The notes under the pieces are model-generated. The model made no database searches. It saw only the letters and a list, made by a program, of their open reading frames with translations, and was not told where the DNA came from. From the NCBI GenBank assembly GCA_964644705.1, contig CAZXYF010000012.1:1-32725 (forward strand): DNA of 32,725 bases, read 5' to 3'. This stretch comes from CAZXYF01 sp964644705. GTDB taxonomy: Bacteria > Planctomycetota > Brocadiia > SM23-32. A program made the translations under genes and the position numbers. Shown here one piece after another: positions 1-7,600 of this stretch (position 1 is the first letter of the stretch; every line of letters begins with the position of its first letter).

Positions 1-116
1 TTTGCGCATCTTCGAGTAGTGCAGAAGTACGCCTCAACCGGGACAAGCCCGGCAGGAGGCCCATCTGGAATAACGTGGTTCACTGAATGCTTACCACCGC
101 TCCCTGCAACTGTCAT
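1..116 (-). CDS. N-terminal fragment of an unidentified protein, cut by the window edge
   Basis: An open frame begins with ATG at 116 and runs without a stop for 38 codons to the window edge. A GGGTGA sequence lies just before the ATG and could serve as a ribosome binding site. The gene starts 24 bases after the panC stop, in the same direction, so it may be the next gene of a panC operon. The visible residues begin MTVAGSGGKHSVNHVIPDG and later read VPVEAYFCTTRRCA. I do not recognise the family; it is not PanD. A small CCGGG/CCCGG hairpin lies inside the frame at 39-53. With only 38 codons visible, the call rests on the open frame, the start context and the spacing. Confidence 0.45.
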   Translation of the reverse strand, partial: MTVAGSGGKHSVNHVIPDGPPAGLVPVEAYFCTTRRCA

Positions 117-140
117 TGTATCACCCACGCGACGCCCGTT

Positions 141-983
141 TTATCCGAGACGCATATTGTCAATCAAACGGGTCTCACCAATGTAGACCGCAAGCATGGC
201 CACGGAGTCTTCTTCCGCTTTCGCCACCGACTGCAGCCCACCCGGCTCAACAATATCCACATATTCAATCTCAGCTTCCGGATTTTTATCTATCAACTCG
301 CGCATGGCCTCACACATACTTTCGGCGTCCCTCTCCCCGTTGCGAAACATGCGACGTGCCAGCCGCAGCGCCTCGTATAAACAGACAGCTTGAGCTCGCT
401 GATCCTCAGACAGGTACTCATTTCGGCTACTCACCGCAAGGCCATCATCCTCACGAACAATGGGTTCGGCCTCAATGTCAACGGGCATATTCATATCCCG
501 GACCATCCGCTCCAGGATCACATACTGCTGATAATCCTTCCGCCCAAAAAAGGCGACATCGGGTTCCACAATGTGGAACAATTTCATCACAATCGTCAAC
601 ACACCGCGGAAATGCCCCGGCCGAAACGCTCCGCACAAACGTCCGGTAAGATCCTCCTGCACAACGTAAGTCGAATACCCTTCGGGATACATCACGCTGT
701 CAGAGGGAGCAAATATCAGGTCACCTCCCACTTCTTCGACTTTCGACGCATCGTTCTGCAAACGCCGCGGGTACGACTCCAGATCCTCGCCCTCGCCAAA
801 CTGGGTTGGGTTCACATAAATACTGACAACGGTTCGTTCGCACACGTCCACGCTCGCTCGGATGAGGCTCAGGTGCCCCTCATGAAGTGCCCCCATCGTA
901 GGGACATAACCGATTGATTCGCCGTTGTTCTTCCATCCCCGTGTTTGCGAGCGGACTGTTTCTGGCTGTTCGTCAATCCTCAT
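141..983 (-). CDS. panC: Pantothenate synthetase (pantoate--beta-alanine ligase)
   Basis: This cytoplasmic enzyme of vitamin B5 and coenzyme A synthesis joins pantoate to beta-alanine using ATP, by way of a pantoyl-adenylate. The 280-residue length is normal for the family. The nucleotidyl-transferase signature PTMGALHEGH is at residues 28-37. YVNPTQF, the FGRKDYQQ segment (FGEKD or FGQKD is usual) and the second ATP-binding loop around VSSRNEYLS follow in the expected order. The ATG at 983 is preceded by GAGGG. The gene lies 549 bases beyond fusA, separated by the palindromic element, so it probably has its own transcription. No convincing promoter was found in 984-1142. The neighbour at 116 may be co-transcribed. 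The identification is secure. Confidence 0.96.
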   Translation of the reverse strand: MRIDEQPETVRSQTRGWKNNGESIGYVPTMGALHEGHLSLIRASVDVCERTVVSIYVNPTQFGEGEDLESYPRRLQNDASKVEEVGGDLIFAPSDSVMYPEGYSTYVVQEDLTGRLCGAFRPGHFRGVLTIVMKLFHIVEPDVAFFGRKDYQQYVILERMVRDMNMPVDIEAEPIVREDDGLAVSSRNEYLSEDQRAQAVCLYEALRLARRMFRNGERDAESMCEAMRELIDKNPEAEIEYVDIVEPGGLQSVAKAEEDSVAMLAVYIGETRLIDNMRLG

Positions 984-1188
984 TGTTGCCCTCTTATTTC
1001 GTTTTCACCGGGATAAGGGATCACGCACTTCACAAACAATATGCCATCACAGTGGGGGGACTCGCTGGAACTGATCATCCCCACCCGAACGCTAGCACAT
1101 CGTGCGTTTTTCGGGTTTGAGCAACGCGCTTGCCTTGAGATGGCTAAGCGGCAAGAATAAAGTTTGTTCCGGTTTCTGTTTCCTTGAG

Positions 1189-1252
1189 CCCCAGCGGGGC
1201 GGATTCATACTAGCCCGACATGTAGCGATCTTACGGATCGCGGAATGTTGGG
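1189..1252 (+). repeat. REP-like structured unit, copy 1
   Basis: The unit opens with a small hairpin (CCCC-AGC-GGGG) and a linker containing TTCATACTAG. A two-tier hairpin follows: outer stem CCCGACAT/ATGTTGGG and inner stem GCGATC/GATCGC with a five-base loop, separated by a 3x3 internal loop (GTA opposite GGA). Copy 2 on the opposite strand has the same layout, with compensating base changes in all three stems. Confidence 0.7.
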
Positions 1253-1272
1253 TTATTGGTCGTTTTGTTTTT

Positions 1273-1353
1273 TGAGCTGAAAGCTCATTTCAAATGTTTA
1301 ATCGTTGTTTGGAGTTGGTTCGTTGATTAACGTTGAAATGAGCTTTCAGCTCA
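1273..1353. repeat. Central 21-base inverted repeat
   Basis: The 21 bases at 1273-1293 (starting TGAGCTGAAAGCTCA) recur exactly, inverted, at 1333-1353, with a 39-base spacer. Each arm also contains its own hairpin (TGAGCT-GAA-AGCTCA and its complement). The region could therefore fold either as one long stem or as a cruciform of two small hairpins. Confidence 0.85.
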
Positions 1354-1375
1354 TCCATTTATTTCCCACCTCATA

Positions 1376-1440
1376 CCCAAGATTCCGTGCTCTTTCAGAG
1401 CACTGCATCTTGGGCTAGTATGAAACCGTCCCGTTGGGAC
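1376..1440 (-). repeat. REP-like structured unit, copy 2 (inverted)
   Basis: Read on the minus strand, this is a second copy of the unit at 1189-1252. The linker TTCATACTAGCCC is identical. The stems read TCCC/GGGA, CCCAAGAT/ATCTTGGG and GTGCTC/GAGCAC. Relative to copy 1, five base pairs change on both sides so that pairing is kept. Such covariation indicates that the folded form, in DNA or RNA, is under selection or is required for mobility. Confidence 0.7.
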
Positions 1441-1532
1441 TAAAAATACACCTAATCGACACCAAACCGGGTTTGAAACCCGAAAGCTTTTAGTTCGGTC
1501 CGCTTAGCAGAGCATCCACGAATGACCGGCGG

Positions 1533-3614
1533 TCAAAAAGGCAGATCCAGAGCATCGGGAGGCGCTGGTTGATATTCAAACGGCTCCATACTGTATGTGC
1601 CCCGTCCCTGGGTCAATGACCGAAGCTTACTGGCGAAACCGAATAACTCCGCCAGTGGTGCCTGGGCTCTGATCACCCGTAAACTCTCACGGGCATCCAC
1701 CTTTTCGATTTCCCCGCGACAAGTACTTATGTTACTGATCACATCCCCCATATTGTCCTCGGGAACAACGATCTCCAAACGCATCACCGGTTCAAGTAAA
1801 TGAACGTCTGTTTGTTCCATTGCTTTGTGGAGCGCGCGGGAAGCCGCTGCCTCGAAAGCCAATTCGGTCGAATCCACTGGATGAGTGTCCGCATCCAACA
1901 ATTTCGCCCGAACATTGATCAGCGGATAGCCGTATAGCGGTCCCGTGGCCCCCTGGGGAAGGGATCGCTCAATGGCGCGTGCAAAATGCAACGGAAGAGT
2001 ATCCTTATCCACTTCATTAGTAAATTCAATACCCTCGGGAACATCCGCCTGTTCAAACCGCATCTTGACCCAGGCGTACTGCCCCCGGCCCTCCGCTTCC
2101 TGTTCAAAAGTTTCCTCAACCGTAACCGGTGACTCAATGCTCTCCCGATAGCTAACCCGGGGCTCCCCCACGTTCGCATCAACATTGAACTCACGGAACA
2201 AACGATCTCGAATAATCTCCAGATGCAGCTCCCCCATCCCGCTGATCAGCAGCTGACCTGTTTGACTGGACACCTCCGACCGAAACGTTGGATCCTCGCG
2301 GGCAAGTTCTTCCAGAGCCTCATCCAGCTTTTCTTTTTCAGCCTGGGTGCGCGGTTCAATGGCCATTGAGACCACTGTATTGGGGAACTCCATCCGTTCA
2401 TATATGATTGGCTTATTCTTGTCGCAGAGCGTGTCACCGGTAACCGATTCTTTCAGTCCCTTCGCAGCCACGATGGTTCCCGGGCCGGCCTTTTCAACTT
2501 GCTCCCGTTTATCCGCATGCATGCGATACAGCTGCGTCACATGCTCCATGGTTTCCTGATTGGAATTGTATATTCGGGACCGCGCATGTAATTCACCACT
2601 GTACACACGGACGTAGAATAAGTCACCATGCTTCTCACTCTGCACTTTAAACATCAGCGCACTGAATGGTTCATCCTCACAGGACTCACGCGATATTTCC
2701 TCCCCGGTATTTGGATGTCGGCCCCGAGCCGGAGGGGCTTCAGGAGGAGAAGGCAGGTAATCACAAACGGCATCAATCAGCGGTTGAACGCCTTTATTGC
2801 GCAACGCAGCACCACACAGCACCGGATGAACATCCCCCGAAAGACACGCTTCTCTCAGGGCCTGACGGATATCTGCCTCGGATATTTCCTCATCCGCCAA
2901 ATATTTATCCGCCATCCAATCCACCTCTTCGGCCAGGGTATCCACCAGCTGTTCGCGGTAGAGTTCCACTTCCTCCCTGTATTCATCCGGGATCTCCTGA
3001 ACCTCATAGGTCGCCCCAAGTGTATCCTCCTCATAATACAACGCTTCACGATATATAAGATCAATAACCCCACGGAACTCATCCGATTCCCCCAACGGCA
3101 GCTGGATGGGCACAGCGTCGGCACCCAGCCGGTCTCGCATATCCTTCACGGCCCGAAACATATCGCTGCCCTGTCGATCCAACTTATTCACAAAACACAC
3201 GCGCGGAACATCATATTTTTCCGCCTGATGCCATACCGTTTCGCTCTGAGCCTCAACCCCCCCGACACCACAGAACACAACGACCACACCGTCCAGAACG
3301 CGCATGCACCGCTCCACTTCCGCGGTGAAATCCACATGCCCCGGGGTATCAATAATATTAATCTGATGTTTCCGGTCACGACTGTCGGACTCTCGATCAT
3401 CTCGATTCTGCCAGTAACAACTCGTAGCGGCAGAGACAATCGTTATCCCCCGTTCCTGCTCCTGTGGCTTCCAATCCATAGTCGCCGTACCATCATCAAC
3501 GCTGCCGAGGCGATGGGACCGTCCCGTATAATACAGGATACGCTCCGTTACAGTCGTCTTACCGGCGTCGATATGCGCCGCTATACCAATATTTCTCAGT
3601 CGTTCCAGCTGCAT
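1533..3614 (-). CDS. fusA: Translation elongation factor G
   Basis: EF-G is the GTPase that drives tRNA-mRNA translocation on the ribosome and, with RRF, ribosome recycling. The 693 residues match the family. The G1 motif AHIDAGKT is at 13-20, G3 DTPGH at 89-93 and G4 NKLD at 143-146. The later domains follow in order, including the GQYAWVKM segment of domain IV. A charged stretch of about 16 residues (69-84) between switch I and G3 is longer than in E. coli EF-G. The ATG at 3614 has no clear Shine-Dalgarno sequence. A rho-independent terminator lies between rpsG and this gene, so fusA is probably not simply a distal str-operon gene. It is followed by the palindromic element rather than by tuf. 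The family contains duplicated lineages, including the spd type; which one this belongs to needs a tree. Confidence 0.95.
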   Translation of the reverse strand: MQLERLRNIGIAAHIDAGKTTVTERILYYTGRSHRLGSVDDGTATMDWKPQEQERGITIVSAATSCYWQNRDDRESDSRDRKHQINIIDTPGHVDFTAEVERCMRVLDGVVVVFCGVGGVEAQSETVWHQAEKYDVPRVCFVNKLDRQGSDMFRAVKDMRDRLGADAVPIQLPLGESDEFRGVIDLIYREALYYEEDTLGATYEVQEIPDEYREEVELYREQLVDTLAEEVDWMADKYLADEEISEADIRQALREACLSGDVHPVLCGAALRNKGVQPLIDAVCDYLPSPPEAPPARGRHPNTGEEISRESCEDEPFSALMFKVQSEKHGDLFYVRVYSGELHARSRIYNSNQETMEHVTQLYRMHADKREQVEKAGPGTIVAAKGLKESVTGDTLCDKNKPIIYERMEFPNTVVSMAIEPRTQAEKEKLDEALEELAREDPTFRSEVSSQTGQLLISGMGELHLEIIRDRLFREFNVDANVGEPRVSYRESIESPVTVEETFEQEAEGRGQYAWVKMRFEQADVPEGIEFTNEVDKDTLPLHFARAIERSLPQGATGPLYGYPLINVRAKLLDADTHPVDSTELAFEAAASRALHKAMEQTDVHLLEPVMRLEIVVPEDNMGDVISNISTCRGEIEKVDARESLRVIRAQAPLAELFGFASKLRSLTQGRGTYSMEPFEYQPAPPDALDLPF

Positions 3615-3647
3615 AATGGAAACATACCACGCAGGGACATGAGTGTG

Positions 3648-3693
3648 ATTAAAAATAAGCGGACAGCCCTGAGATGCTCACAAGGCTGTCCGC
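3648..3693 (-). terminator. Rho-independent terminator or attenuator between rpsG and fusA
   Basis: A perfect 10-bp stem, GCGGACAGCC (3659-3668) and GGCTGTCCGC (3684-3693), with a 15-base loop, is followed on the minus strand by CTTATTTTTAAT. It begins 14 bases after the rpsG stop and its T-run ends about 35 bases before the fusA ATG. That leaves little room for a full promoter, so partial read-through (attenuation) is possible. Confidence 0.85.
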
Positions 3694-3706
3694 ATCGTCT
3701 TGCAAT

Positions 3707-4180
3707 TTAGCGGGAGAAGTGGGAAAAATCTCGGTTTGCCTCAGCCATACGGTGCGTGTTCTCGCGCCGTCTGTAAACCGTCCCCTCTTTCCTGTATGCG
3801 TCCACAATTTCTTCGGCAAGACGCAGATGAATGGGTTGGCCGGCACCCTCACGTGCCGCCTCGAGAAGCCATCGAATAGCCAGGGCCGTCTGACGTTTTG
3901 GAGGGACTTCGGCAGGGACCTGATAGGTCATACCACCGATCCTTCGGGATCGAGTCTCGATAACCGGTTTTACGTTATCAAGCGCTTCCTCGAAAATCTC
4001 AATACCTTCTTCGTCATCTATACGGTCATTGACGATTTCCATTGCGTCGTAGAATATTTGTTCGGCGACGCTTTTTTTGCCCCCCTCCATCAGGCAATTG
4101 ATGAATTTGCTTACCAGATTACTGTCATAGACGGGGTCTGGCCGTGAAAATCGGGATGTACTTCGATACTTCAACGCCAT
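3707..4180 (-). CDS. rpsG: Small ribosomal subunit protein uS7
   Basis: uS7 is a primary binder of the 3' domain of 16S rRNA. It organises the 30S head and contacts the E-site tRNA. The 157-residue protein shows family hallmarks: the basic N-terminus, FINCLMEGGKKSVAEQIFYDA, the NVKPVIETRSRRIGGMTYQVP segment and a C-terminal MAEANRDFSHFSR tail. The ATG at 4180 is preceded by a strong GAGGAGAGG site. It lies 56 bases after rpsL in the usual rpsL-rpsG order. In many bacteria S7 represses its own str operon; no leader structure for this was identified here. A terminator follows directly. Confidence 0.97.
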   Translation of the reverse strand: MALKYRSTSRFSRPDPVYDSNLVSKFINCLMEGGKKSVAEQIFYDAMEIVNDRIDDEEGIEIFEEALDNVKPVIETRSRRIGGMTYQVPAEVPPKRQTALAIRWLLEAAREGAGQPIHLRLAEEIVDAYRKEGTVYRRRENTHRMAEANRDFSHFSR

Positions 4181-4236
4181 TGTATGTTTTCCTCTCCTCT
4201 ATACGTATTGCGGTGCCTCACACCTTTGATATTTCA

Positions 4237-4608
4237 TTACTTCGGGCTTTTCACGCCGTATTTAGATCGGCTTCGTTCGCGTCCTTCAACCCCCATAGCA
4301 TCGAGCGTTCCGCGTATAATATGATATCGCACGCCCGGCAAATCTCTCACACGCCCGCCGCGCACAAGCACGATGTTATGTTCCTGCAGGTTGTGAGATT
4401 CTCCCGGGATATAGGCCGTAACTTCACGGCCATTGCTCAATCGCACTCGGGCCACCTTACGCAACGCGGAATTTGGCTTTTTCGGCGTCCGAGTGGTCAC
4501 ATGTAAACACACGCCACGCTTCTGGGGGCATCCTTCGAGCATGGGCGACTTATTCTTTTTTGGCTTCTTCTCCCGACCTTTACGGACGAGCTGATTTATT
4601 GTCGGCAC
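4237..4608 (-). CDS. rpsL: Small ribosomal subunit protein uS12
   Basis: uS12 sits at the decoding centre of the 30S subunit and affects accuracy. The 123 residues align without gaps to E. coli S12 over the conserved core: TPKKPNSALRK at 41-51 and GGRVRDLPGVRYH from 84. Lys43 is wild type. Position 88, lysine in E. coli, is arginine here (codon AGA); the K88R change is a classical streptomycin-resistance substitution. Asp89, the residue methylthiolated by RimO in E. coli, is kept. The start is GTG at 4608, with GGAGGT nine bases upstream. It follows rpoC by 50 bases with no terminator between, so it is probably transcribed with the rpoBC operon. Confidence 0.97.
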   Translation of the reverse strand: MPTINQLVRKGREKKPKKNKSPMLEGCPQKRGVCLHVTTRTPKKPNSALRKVARVRLSNGREVTAYIPGESHNLQEHNIVLVRGGRVRDLPGVRYHIIRGTLDAMGVEGRERSRSKYGVKSPK

Positions 4609-4658
4609 GACTGTCTAACCTCCATTAGTATACTGACTTTCCGTATTGAATTTGTATG

Positions 4659-7600
4659 TTACTCAGATTCAGCGCTTTCCGCAAGCTCCTTCGTTTCCGT
4701 GGTGTCGATTTGCTCGACCTCACTCTGGGCAAAAGCCCGGAATCCAGTCCCGGACGGGATCAGATGTCCAAGAATGACATTTTCTTTCAACCCCTTCAGA
4801 TCGTCGCTTTTACCCGCAAGAGCGGCCTCAGTCAACACCCTGGTTGTATTCTGGAACGAGGCAGCACTTATAAAGCTGTCACTGTGCAGCGCCGCTTTGG
4901 TGATACCCAGCAACGTCGGTTCAGCAGTCGCTGGTTCTCCACCCTCTTCCATTACCTCTTCGTTGATTTCTCGGAACTTGAATCGATCAACCAATTTTCC
5001 AGGGAGCAGCTGTGTATCACCGCCATCCTGCACTTTAACTCGCTCAGTCATCTGGGAGATGATGATTTCAAAATGTTTATCATCAATCGTCACGTCCTGA
5101 GCTCGATACACATTCTGCATCTCCTGCAGCATGTATTGATGCAGCGCTTCCTCTCCGTTAATCCGCAGGATATCATCCAACACCAGCGGACCGTCAACAA
5201 GGGCCTCCCCGGCACTCACTTTCTCGCCTTTGTTCACGCGCATATGTTTGCCGGTGGGCACTTTGTGTTCGCTCTCGTAGCCGGTATCAGGATCTTCGAC
5301 TCGAACCACGGTTCGCCCCCGCTTACGCTCGATATCCGCCACCACTCCGTCGATCTCACTCATCACGGCCGGGTCGTTCGGATCACGCGCCTCGAACAGC
5401 TCGGTTACACGGGGAAGTCCACCGGTAATATCCTGTGTTCGGCGCACTTCTCGAAGGGTCCTGGCCAGGCGCGTTCCCGCTGTGATTTCGTCACCTTCGG
5501 AAACCTCAAGAATCGCTTTCTCCGGAACGGGATAAAGCGCCAGGATATCACCATCCTCACCTTCGATAAGTATCTGAGGATGCATGTCGCCCTCGTGTTC
5601 CATGATTACTTTCCGGGACGTGCCATGTTCTTCATCCTTCTCGACGCGATAGGTTTTCCCCTCGACGATATCTTCATAGCGCACCGTGCCGCCCACTTCA
5701 GCAATGATCGGTGTGTAATGGATATCCCATTCGCAAATCGTTTCGTCTTCACTAACTACATCACCTTCTTCCACCTCCATTTCTGCCCCCATGGGAAGGG
5801 TGTGGCGTTCCACCTCGCGGCCTTTATCATCCTGAAGGGCTATTTCGCCCTGCCGACTGATAACCACTTCGGCACCATCGTTGGAGGTGGCAACCTTCAA
5901 ACCATCATATATCACCTCGCCACCACGTGCGGCGACAATTTTATTTTCCTCGGCGCCTCCCATTGCCACGCCACCAATATGGAATGTACGCATCGTTAGC
6001 TGCGTACCCGGTTCCCCGATGGACTGGGCGGCAATAATCCCGGCGGCGAGACCTCGCTCGGCCATCCGTTTACGGGCCAGATCCATACCGTAACACATGG
6101 CGCAAACACCATCTGGCGCTTCGCACGTCAACGGGGACCGAACCCGTATCTTCATCCGTTCATCAAATTCTTCGATTCGGCGAGCGATTTCTTCGGTAAT
6201 CACCTCATTTTCCTCAACGATCACCTCATCGTGAACCAGATCCACGATGTTATCACGGGCAACTCGACCGCTTATGATCTCGCTGAGAGGCACCTCAATC
6301 CGATCACCTCGTATGACCGGCTCCTTCGTAATTCCGTTCGTGGTCTCACAATCCTGCTCCGTGATAATAACATTCTGCGCGACATCCGCCAGTCGGCGCG
6401 TCAAATATCCGCTATCAGCGGTTTTCAAAGCCGTATCAGCCAATCCTTTTCGCGCACCGTGTGTTGAACTGAAGTATTCCAGCACATTCAGTCCTTCCCG
6501 GAAACTCGCCCGGATCGGCGACTCAATAATCTCACCTCCGGGTTTGGCCATTAGGCCACGCATTCCGGCAAGCTGGTTGATCTGCATGCCCTTACCGCGC
6601 GCTCCGGACTCCATCATAAGCCACACCGGATTGTGATACGGCTCACCGTCGCGCTCATCCGTAGCCAGCGCATCGAAAACCTCCTCTGAAACTTCCTCTT
6701 TCGTGGCGTTCCATTCATCAATTACGCGCTGACTGCGTTCAACATCGGTAATTGCGCCTTCACGGTAATGCTCCATGATTTCTTCAACGGCTTCATCCGT
6801 CTCTTCCAGGATCTCCTCTTTGTTCGGAGCCGGTTTTAGATCCGTCATGGCGAAAGACACACCAGATTGCGTCGCTGTATGAAACCCAATGTCTTTCATA
6901 TCATCCAGCATATGGATGGTTTTCTCACGCCCCAACCGGTCATAACAATCATCAATTATCCGGCTCAGGCCGCCCCCTCCGAGCTGAAAATTGTAGAACG
7001 GCATACCTTCGGGCAACATTTCGTTGAAGATGATGCGCCCCACGGTCGTCTGTAAATAGCCATCAATCTCACTCGGATCCTCACCGTTGTCGGTCACGAC
7101 CTCATCCCCCTCACCAGGTCGCACCCGTACCCTATCGTGAACTTCAACATGGTCACCCGAATAGGCCATGAACACTTCTTGGAAACTGCTGAAGGTCTGG
7201 AGCTCATCAAACTCGCTGCGTGGCTCAAGACTGAGATAATAGCATCCAAGAACGATATCCTGTGACGGGCTAATAATCGGTTCGCCGTCCTGCGGGGTAA
7301 ACACATTATGCGGGGCCATCATAAGGGTCTTCGCCTCAACCTGGGCTTCAACACTGAGGGGCAGATGCACAGCCATCGCATCACCGTCAAAGTCGGCGTT
7401 AAAACCGCGGCAGACGAGGGGATGGAGCCGGATGGCACTTCCTTCCACCAAAATGGGATCGAAAGCCTGAATTCCCATTCGATGCAAGGTGGGTGCTCGA
7501 TTCAACAGCACCGGATGCCCCTGAATTACTTCGTCCAGAACATCCCACACCTCATCAGTTCGCGCCTCAAGCTCTTTTTTCGCTGATTTTACCGTTTCCG

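Larger units (their letters stand above)
1143..1508. repeat. Nested palindromic REP/BIME-like element
   Basis: Three levels of inverted repeats are nested around one centre. The outer arms are GCTAAGCGG (1143-1151) and CCGCTTAGC (1500-1508). Inside these are two inverted copies of a structured unit of about 65 bases (1189-1252 and 1376-1440). Innermost is an exact 21-base inverted repeat (1273-1293 and 1333-1353). No open reading frame fits inside. The layout resembles bacterial interspersed mosaic elements, which are pairs of REP sequences mobilised in trans by Y1-type RAYT transposases. Membership of that class is inferred from form only; no transposase gene lies in the window. Confidence 0.7.
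984..1532. other. Gene-free interval between fusA and panC
   Basis: No coding region is supported in these 549 bases. Most of the interval (1143-1508) is a nested palindromic element described in the repeat entries. The 984-1142 part lies upstream of panC and should hold its promoter, but I see no good -35/-10 pair. At 1468-1482 there is a perfect CGGGTTT/AAACCCG hairpin with a one-base loop. It is not followed by a T-run on either strand, so it is not a clear terminator for fusA. A GACCGCCGGTC hairpin overlaps the fusA stop. Confidence 0.8.

Noticed and set aside
984..1142. panC promoter TTGTTT-17-TTATCC
   Set aside because: Both boxes match the consensus poorly.
1468..1482. CGGGTTT/AAACCCG hairpin as the fusA terminator
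   Set aside because: No T-run follows on the minus strand and the loop is only one base; kept only as a note in the gap entry.
2628..3710. A 360-codon plus-strand frame opposite fusA
   Set aside because: It is a shadow of fusA and crosses the fusA start and the terminator.
4656..5999. A 447-codon plus-strand frame opposite rpoC
   Set aside because: It is a shadow of rpoC with no conserved family.
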